Below are positions 60,063-64,000 of a DNA stretch of 64,000 nucleotides, piece by piece. The stretch lies in assembly GCA_963281155.1 (NCBI GenBank), contig CAUJLY010000001.1, positions 6,138,001-6,202,000 of the forward strand, written 5' to 3'. The first letter of the stretch is position 1, and each line of letters starts with the position of its first letter. Below the pieces are notes generated by a model. That model was given only the letters and a program-made list of their open reading frames with translations. It was not told where the DNA came from and ran no database searches. The position numbers and the translations under genes were made by a program. This stretch comes from Rhabditophanes sp. KR3021. Its lineage: Eukaryota; Nematoda; Chromadorea; Rhabditida; Alloionematidae.

Positions 60063-61166
60063 TTAACCTAAAAACATTTGATGGTTAAAAAATAGAAAAA
60101 CCATTTTGACCAAACTATTATTAATTGACAAGTTATTAATGTTTTTATACGGGAATATTACGAACTTTAACCTTAATATGTTGAAATTAAGTGTATTTAG
60201 TTTGATAGTTGTCACAAATTAATAATAAATGACGGTGACTACTATTATTTAGCCAACCAATTATATATATACTTTTTCCAAGTACAGAAATTAAAACACC
60301 GAAAATCTTAAATATCTAAATAAAAATATATAAATAATGGTGCTTATTAAACAAAAATAATGGTACTTTTAAAAATATCTTAGATATCTTTTATGACTGA
60401 TAAGAAACTTTTCAAGCTACATGCTGTAGAATTTATTACACAACATAGGAATGAATTTTGTTATTTATTCGTGTTGTACTTAACTCGAGGAACTTCAATC
60501 TTCAAGGAAATAAAAAGATTAGAAACAAACTTTATTCGATTATTTACATTCTTAATAAGAACAAATTATAAAAAATTAGCTTAAATAGTAATACGTTTAT
60601 CTTAAATATTAATACGTTTATCTAGAGCATAATATGATGCAATACGTATAAACATTATGTTTGTGTAATAAATGTATAACTAAGCTTTATAATAGTTAAG
60701 ATAATGATTATATTCGAAACAATTGTTTTGATCATTAAGCTGGCAATAAAAATGACTTCAAAATATTTATTTATCCTAACAACAATTTGCACAATAATTA
60801 AAATATTAAACATATTAATATATTTCAAATTATAAATTGTGTACATCTACTTTTTGAGTGAAACTCCTTCTGATATTCTGGCTGGATCTCTAATTTCCAT
60901 TTCTTTAAGAGATAAATTGTATTTATTAGTAATTAATTTACAAGGTGTTTTATACCCCATTTATATTGATATTTTGATTATGAAAAAACAATTAGCAAAT
61001 ACTAGAAGTCAGGGACCTTCGAACAAAGTTAGCAATGTTGATTCAGTGCCCTCTTGGTAAGAAGTCAAACAGTAATAGAAGAAGTCAGTGCAGAACGTAA
61101 GTTATCAACTATCAATCATTATAATAAAATTTAGTACTCTTACTGTGTTGTCAAATCATTTGTTTT
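60063..61166. other. Intergenic region upstream of the transporter
   Basis: 1.1 kb without a firmly supported gene. Two small plus ORFs (60393-60584, 63 codons; 60839-61060, VYIYFLSETPSD and onward, 73 codons) lack supporting motifs. Near 60582-60623 a 21-bp unit (TAATACGTTTATCTTAAAT core) occurs twice. Confidence 0.4.
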
Positions 61167-61796
61167 ATGGAGGTGATTATTTTAACTCAATTTGTCGCAG
61201 GTCACAAAAAGAACCCTCCCATCACCCTTTATTGTAAAACGGACTACAATTCTAAACTCAGATTAAAGCTTATAGGTGAAGTTGGCCAAATTTCAGAATA
61301 TGGGGATGTATTAAGACAACTAGAAGATCAACAAAATGCAGACATTATTTACATGTCCATATTGTGAACGTGGTTGTTGTTCCTATACTCATTGGTTTAA
61401 AAGAACATGTAGAGAGACCAGGATGACTGCTTCTAAGTTGAATGATGAGCTATCTGGGAAAGACTTCATTGGTGAAAGATTCTGGGAAGAAGCTGTAAGT
61501 TTAACTAGTCAAATTAAATAAGCTGTTCTTTTTAGAAGTTGGATGGGTCTTCTAAATGTAGTCATGTCTATTTTGGCCAATAAGAGACAAATTGTTGCTT
61601 CCTACTTGGATGAATTAACTGCAAACGAAGCCCTTACGTTTAAGCATTCTGTCACAATGAATCTTCAAAATCTTTTGACAAACATATTGCTTCAGACCAA
61701 TCAAATGATGTCATGATCAAGAATCATCCAGGAGCTATCGAAAAAATATCAGAAATGGCCATAGACAATCTATTTTTCTTTGGAAGACACTTCTAA
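61167..61796 (+). pseudogene. GIY-YIG family copy 10, intergenic, fused from unit 1 and unit 2 parts
   Basis: The only copy not in an intron. It reads GDVLRQLEDQQNAD; a frame shift; a CCHC finger TCPYCERGCCSYTHWFKRTC (C-x2-C-x8-H-x5-C, as in unit 1 of copy 2); ERFWEEA; a 45-nt intron (GTAAGT to TTTTTAG) at the same position and phase as in copy 2; KLDGSSKCSHVYFG (first strand, unit-1 type); then, one frame over, ANKRQIVASYLDELTANEAL (unit-2 type). There the catalytic Glu is replaced (FKHSVT), followed by LLTNI and VMIKNHPGAIEKISEM. So an internal deletion joined unit 1 to unit 2. It ends 38 nt from the rhodanese stop, on the opposite strand. Confidence 0.65.
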
Positions 61797-61833
61797 ATAA
61801 TATTCTGTGTAATTTAAATTATTTTGTGATCAT

Positions 61834-62918
61834 TTAAGAATGTTTTTGATATTGATAAGTTGCTATTTCGTATACATCTTTTCGATGGTTCTTACCTTTA
61901 AGACTTCCCTAAAAAGAGCATTAAACAATTTTTGAAGTGTTAAACTCACACTCCACATTCTCATCGCGACCTTTGGGTATATATTCTCCATGCAGAAGGA
62001 GGTTATTGTAGCTTGGATGCCCGCATTACATGAAGTGACATTTGTTTTGGATGTGTCTATGTTTCTTCTCTCGAGCACAGCCTTTACGCCTTCTTCGTCT
62101 TTAAAGGTTCCGTCTTTATTCATAAATTCCAACGCAGGTAGACTAATAGCCCCACTAATGTGTGCACCATTGACATTCATTGGATCCAATCCAGTTTCAA
62201 CTTCACCCGTGAATTGGTTGGCTGGTCTGACATCAAGCATATTGTATTTGTCATTTTGACCAAACATATCTTTTTCATTTTCATCTTTCTTGGTCAATTC
62301 ATCATATGATACGTTAATAAAAAAGTTGTTACGACCAACAAATGTTCCCTTTTTATCAATCTTTGATGGTCCTGACTCAACTTCCAATTTATTACCAACC
62401 CATGTCTCGAATCCACCATTCATGACGGACATGTTCTTGTGTCCATAACATTTGAAAAGCCACCATATCTTTGTAGCAAAAAGCATTCCGTTGTAAGGAC
62501 CACGAGAATAGAAGATTAAATGATCATCCTTGTCGATGCCAATCTTTTGGGCATATTGTTCAAATAGTTCAGGTTCATAATATGCAAATCTTTCATATTT
62601 TGATGGATACATTCCGCAATCAAGATCGAAGTGAACTGCCGTTGGAATGTGAGATTTCAAAAAATCAGCCTTGTGTCTAAAATATTCAATAAATCATATA
62701 CTTTATATTTATGTTGTTTGTACTTACCTAGATGGTTTTTGCATCAATAGATCAAATTTCCCAAATTCATTTTTTAAAAAAAGTTCAGGATCGGGTTTGG
62801 CAGAGACGTTATAAGTGCAGTCTAGAATTCTTACTCCGTTTTGTGTAGAACCTCCATTTTTAATAATGTCATGGACTTTTTTTACAGGCAACAACTTACT
62901 CAATCCAATAGTGCGCAT
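61834..62918 (-). CDS. Thiosulfate/3-mercaptopyruvate sulfurtransferase (tandem rhodanese)
   Basis: Exons 62918-62728, 62676-61950 and 61908-61834 give 330 residues. Two rhodanese domains: an inactive N-terminal one (VRILDCTYNV, HIPTAVHFDLD, HLIFYSRGPYNGM, WWLFKCYGHKNMSVMNGGF) and a C-terminal one (YNMLDVRPANQF, HISGAISLPALEFM, TSCNAGIQATI). The active-site Cys is residue 280. The loop after it is NAGIQA rather than the usual RKGVTA/GSGVTA, so substrate preference cannot be read from it. A 41-nt intron follows RMWS and the last exon adds GSLKGKNHRKDVYEIATYQ; reading through the intron gives a misleading different tail. Acts in sulfide/cyanide detoxification and sulfur transfer. Confidence 0.88.
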
Positions 62919-63081
62919 GGTAATAGTATTTTATTGATAAGTCACACAACACCTTATGATAGTGCGTTATAAATTAAAATATTCATTTTATGAGTATACG
63001 TTTCCCAAATTTTCTTGTCGAGAACGCATTTGTTTTAACTTTACATCAATCAAGAATAAAATTTTTGACCAGTATTTTGCC
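62919..63081. promoter_or_regulatory. Compact bidirectional promoter region
   Basis: 163 nt separate the start codons of the rhodanese (minus) and the MICOS subunit (plus). Both products are probably mitochondrial, so shared regulation is plausible. No specific motif is claimed. Confidence 0.5.
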
Positions 63082-63658
63082 ATGGATGTTATAGATTCAG
63101 TAAAGTCTAAGGCCGGAGATTTCTATAAACAATGGGTCAGACTCTCATCGACTGAAGGAAAAGCTCCACAAAAGCTTACAATTATCGAAGAGGTAATTTT
63201 GAAATTTTCATTGTTATTTACACGTATTTTAGCTACCATTTTACCCAGAACCAAGGAAACGCTTTGAAGGATATACATTCGTGGAAGAATCGCCTTACCC
63301 ATTACAAAAAGAATTTGCCACAATAAGGTATGCTGCCAGAGACCAATACAGTTTAATCAGTGAACGATTTGAGACTGTTGACAAGTTCGGTAAATGTTGT
63401 AAAAAGCATTACTCAAACACCAAGGCATACCTCAGTCAAGAAGGAACGATAATTCCAAAAGCTGCTGCTATATCATTAGGAGGAATTGCTGGATTCATTC
63501 TTGGAGTCAAAAGATACGGAATCAGAAGATTTGTATACGCTGGTGGAGCTATCGCTACAATGACTGCATTCTGCTATCCAGATGAAAGTGTTCAAGTCGT
63601 TAAAACAGGCTACTATCACGGACAAAGCGCTTTGGAAAGAATGAGATCATCCAAATGA
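63082..63658 (+). CDS. MICOS subunit of the MIC26/MIC27 (apolipoprotein O) family
   Basis: Exons 63082-63192 and 63233-63658 (40-nt intron, in frame IEE/LPFYPEP) give 178 residues. The LPFYPEPRKRFEGYTFVEE segment corresponds to the conserved LPIYE-type start of the APOO/APOOL domain. Then comes a helical stretch (SLISERFETVDKFGKCCKKH) and a glycine-rich membrane hairpin (AAAISLGGIAGFILGVKR, then RFVYAGGAIATMTAFCYP), as in MIC26/27, which sit in the inner mitochondrial membrane at cristae junctions. In nematodes the known member is MOMA-1; I do not assign that symbol because orthology was not tested. Confidence 0.82.
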
Positions 63659-63793
63659 TGTTTTCTAGATTAAAAAATACTGATAAAATAGGATTGTTTT
63701 AAATTGAGATCTAATAAAGATTATCTGATCCAAGTGTGCTCTAATTTAAAAACAAATTATTAAAATCTTTATTTTGATTTTTTATTCATCCAA

Positions 63794-64000
63794 ATGGCAG
63801 ATTATAATAATACAAAGTTAATATTCTATTTTACATTTTTATTCTCTTCCATTGCTACAGCAACTATTTTATTATATATTCCAGTTTTGTTAAATGAATT
63901 CAATCTACTAATTGAGAATGTTGACGATAACATGAGAGTATTCCGTGGTGATACGAATATAGCAATGACACTTTTGGATGCTTTTGAAGAGTCACCACAC
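63794..64000 (+). CDS. Cuticle collagen, N-terminal domain (3'-partial)
   Basis: 69 codons to the right edge. After a short cytosolic start comes a membrane/signal-anchor segment (LIFYFTFLFSSIATATILLYIPV), followed by LLNEFNLLIENVDDNMRVFR. This is the Col_cuticle_N pattern (hydrophobic anchor, then an acidic helix with I/L-x-N-E). The Gly-X-Y repeats would lie beyond the window. The domain is found in nematode cuticle collagens and is a strong taxonomic marker. Confidence 0.75.
   Translation, partial: MADYNNTKLIFYFTFLFSSIATATILLYIPVLLNEFNLLIENVDDNMRVFRGDTNIAMTLLDAFEESPH

Noticed and set aside
1..64000. CRISPR arrays, prokaryotic operons or a bacterial/viral origin.
   Set aside because: Spliceosomal introns, cuticle collagen and nematode-type genes show a nuclear nematode genome; no spaced direct-repeat array was seen.

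Overview
The window is strongly AT-rich (about 70% A+T by eye) nuclear DNA from a nematode. The evidence is a cuticle-collagen amino terminus at the right edge, a cellular RNA-directed RNA polymerase of the RRF/EGO-1 type, an atypical soluble guanylate cyclase, a CPG4-like secreted protein, introns mostly of 38-110 nt, TTTCAG/TTTTAG acceptors directly before several start codons (as expected for spliced-leader trans-splicing), and close same-strand gene spacing suggestive of operons. I cannot name the species.

Left part (1-19 kb): the 3' part of a TopBP1-like BRCT protein, wolframin, the ribosome-biogenesis HEAT protein HEATR1/Utp10 (C. elegans toe-1), inositol-pentakisphosphate 2-kinase (IPPK) and a secreted matrix metalloproteinase. 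Then comes a 4.4-kb gene-poor stretch, a 6.2-kb arrestin gene (23.5-29.8 kb) and a second gene-poor stretch of 6.3 kb.

Middle (36-47 kb): three minus-strand genes lie head to tail: RMC1 (MON1-CCZ1 regulator), symplekin (mRNA 3'-end processing) and the RdRP (small-RNA amplification). This is a likely operon or co-transcribed cluster. Right part (47-64 kb): a multipass membrane protein, a CPG4-like secreted protein, a Ly6-type GPI-anchored protein, a soluble guanylate cyclase, a decayed C2H2 zinc-finger gene, a small acidic protein, a short secreted peptide, an SLC22-type transporter, a rhodanese (thiosulfate sulfurtransferase), a MIC26/MIC27-type MICOS subunit divergent from it, and the start of a cuticle collagen.

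The most unusual content is a dispersed gene family, seen here in ten copies, that encodes a lysine/arginine-rich amino terminus, a CCHC-like zinc finger and GIY-YIG nuclease-type domains (one copy has two in tandem). Nine of the ten copies sit inside introns of four host genes (IPPK, arrestin, RMC1, CPG4-like), all nine antisense to the host, and each copy's 3' end lies about 50-115 nt from the host 5' splice site. All eight introns longer than 500 nt in the window hold a copy. Most copies carry frameshifts or stops while the host genes are largely intact. The copies keep their own spliceosomal introns, so they spread as DNA. This looks like a lineage-specific, intron-resident, possibly selfish GIY-YIG family. 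All exon junctions were deduced by hand from GT/AG sites, reading-frame continuity and remembered family motifs; no database search was run.
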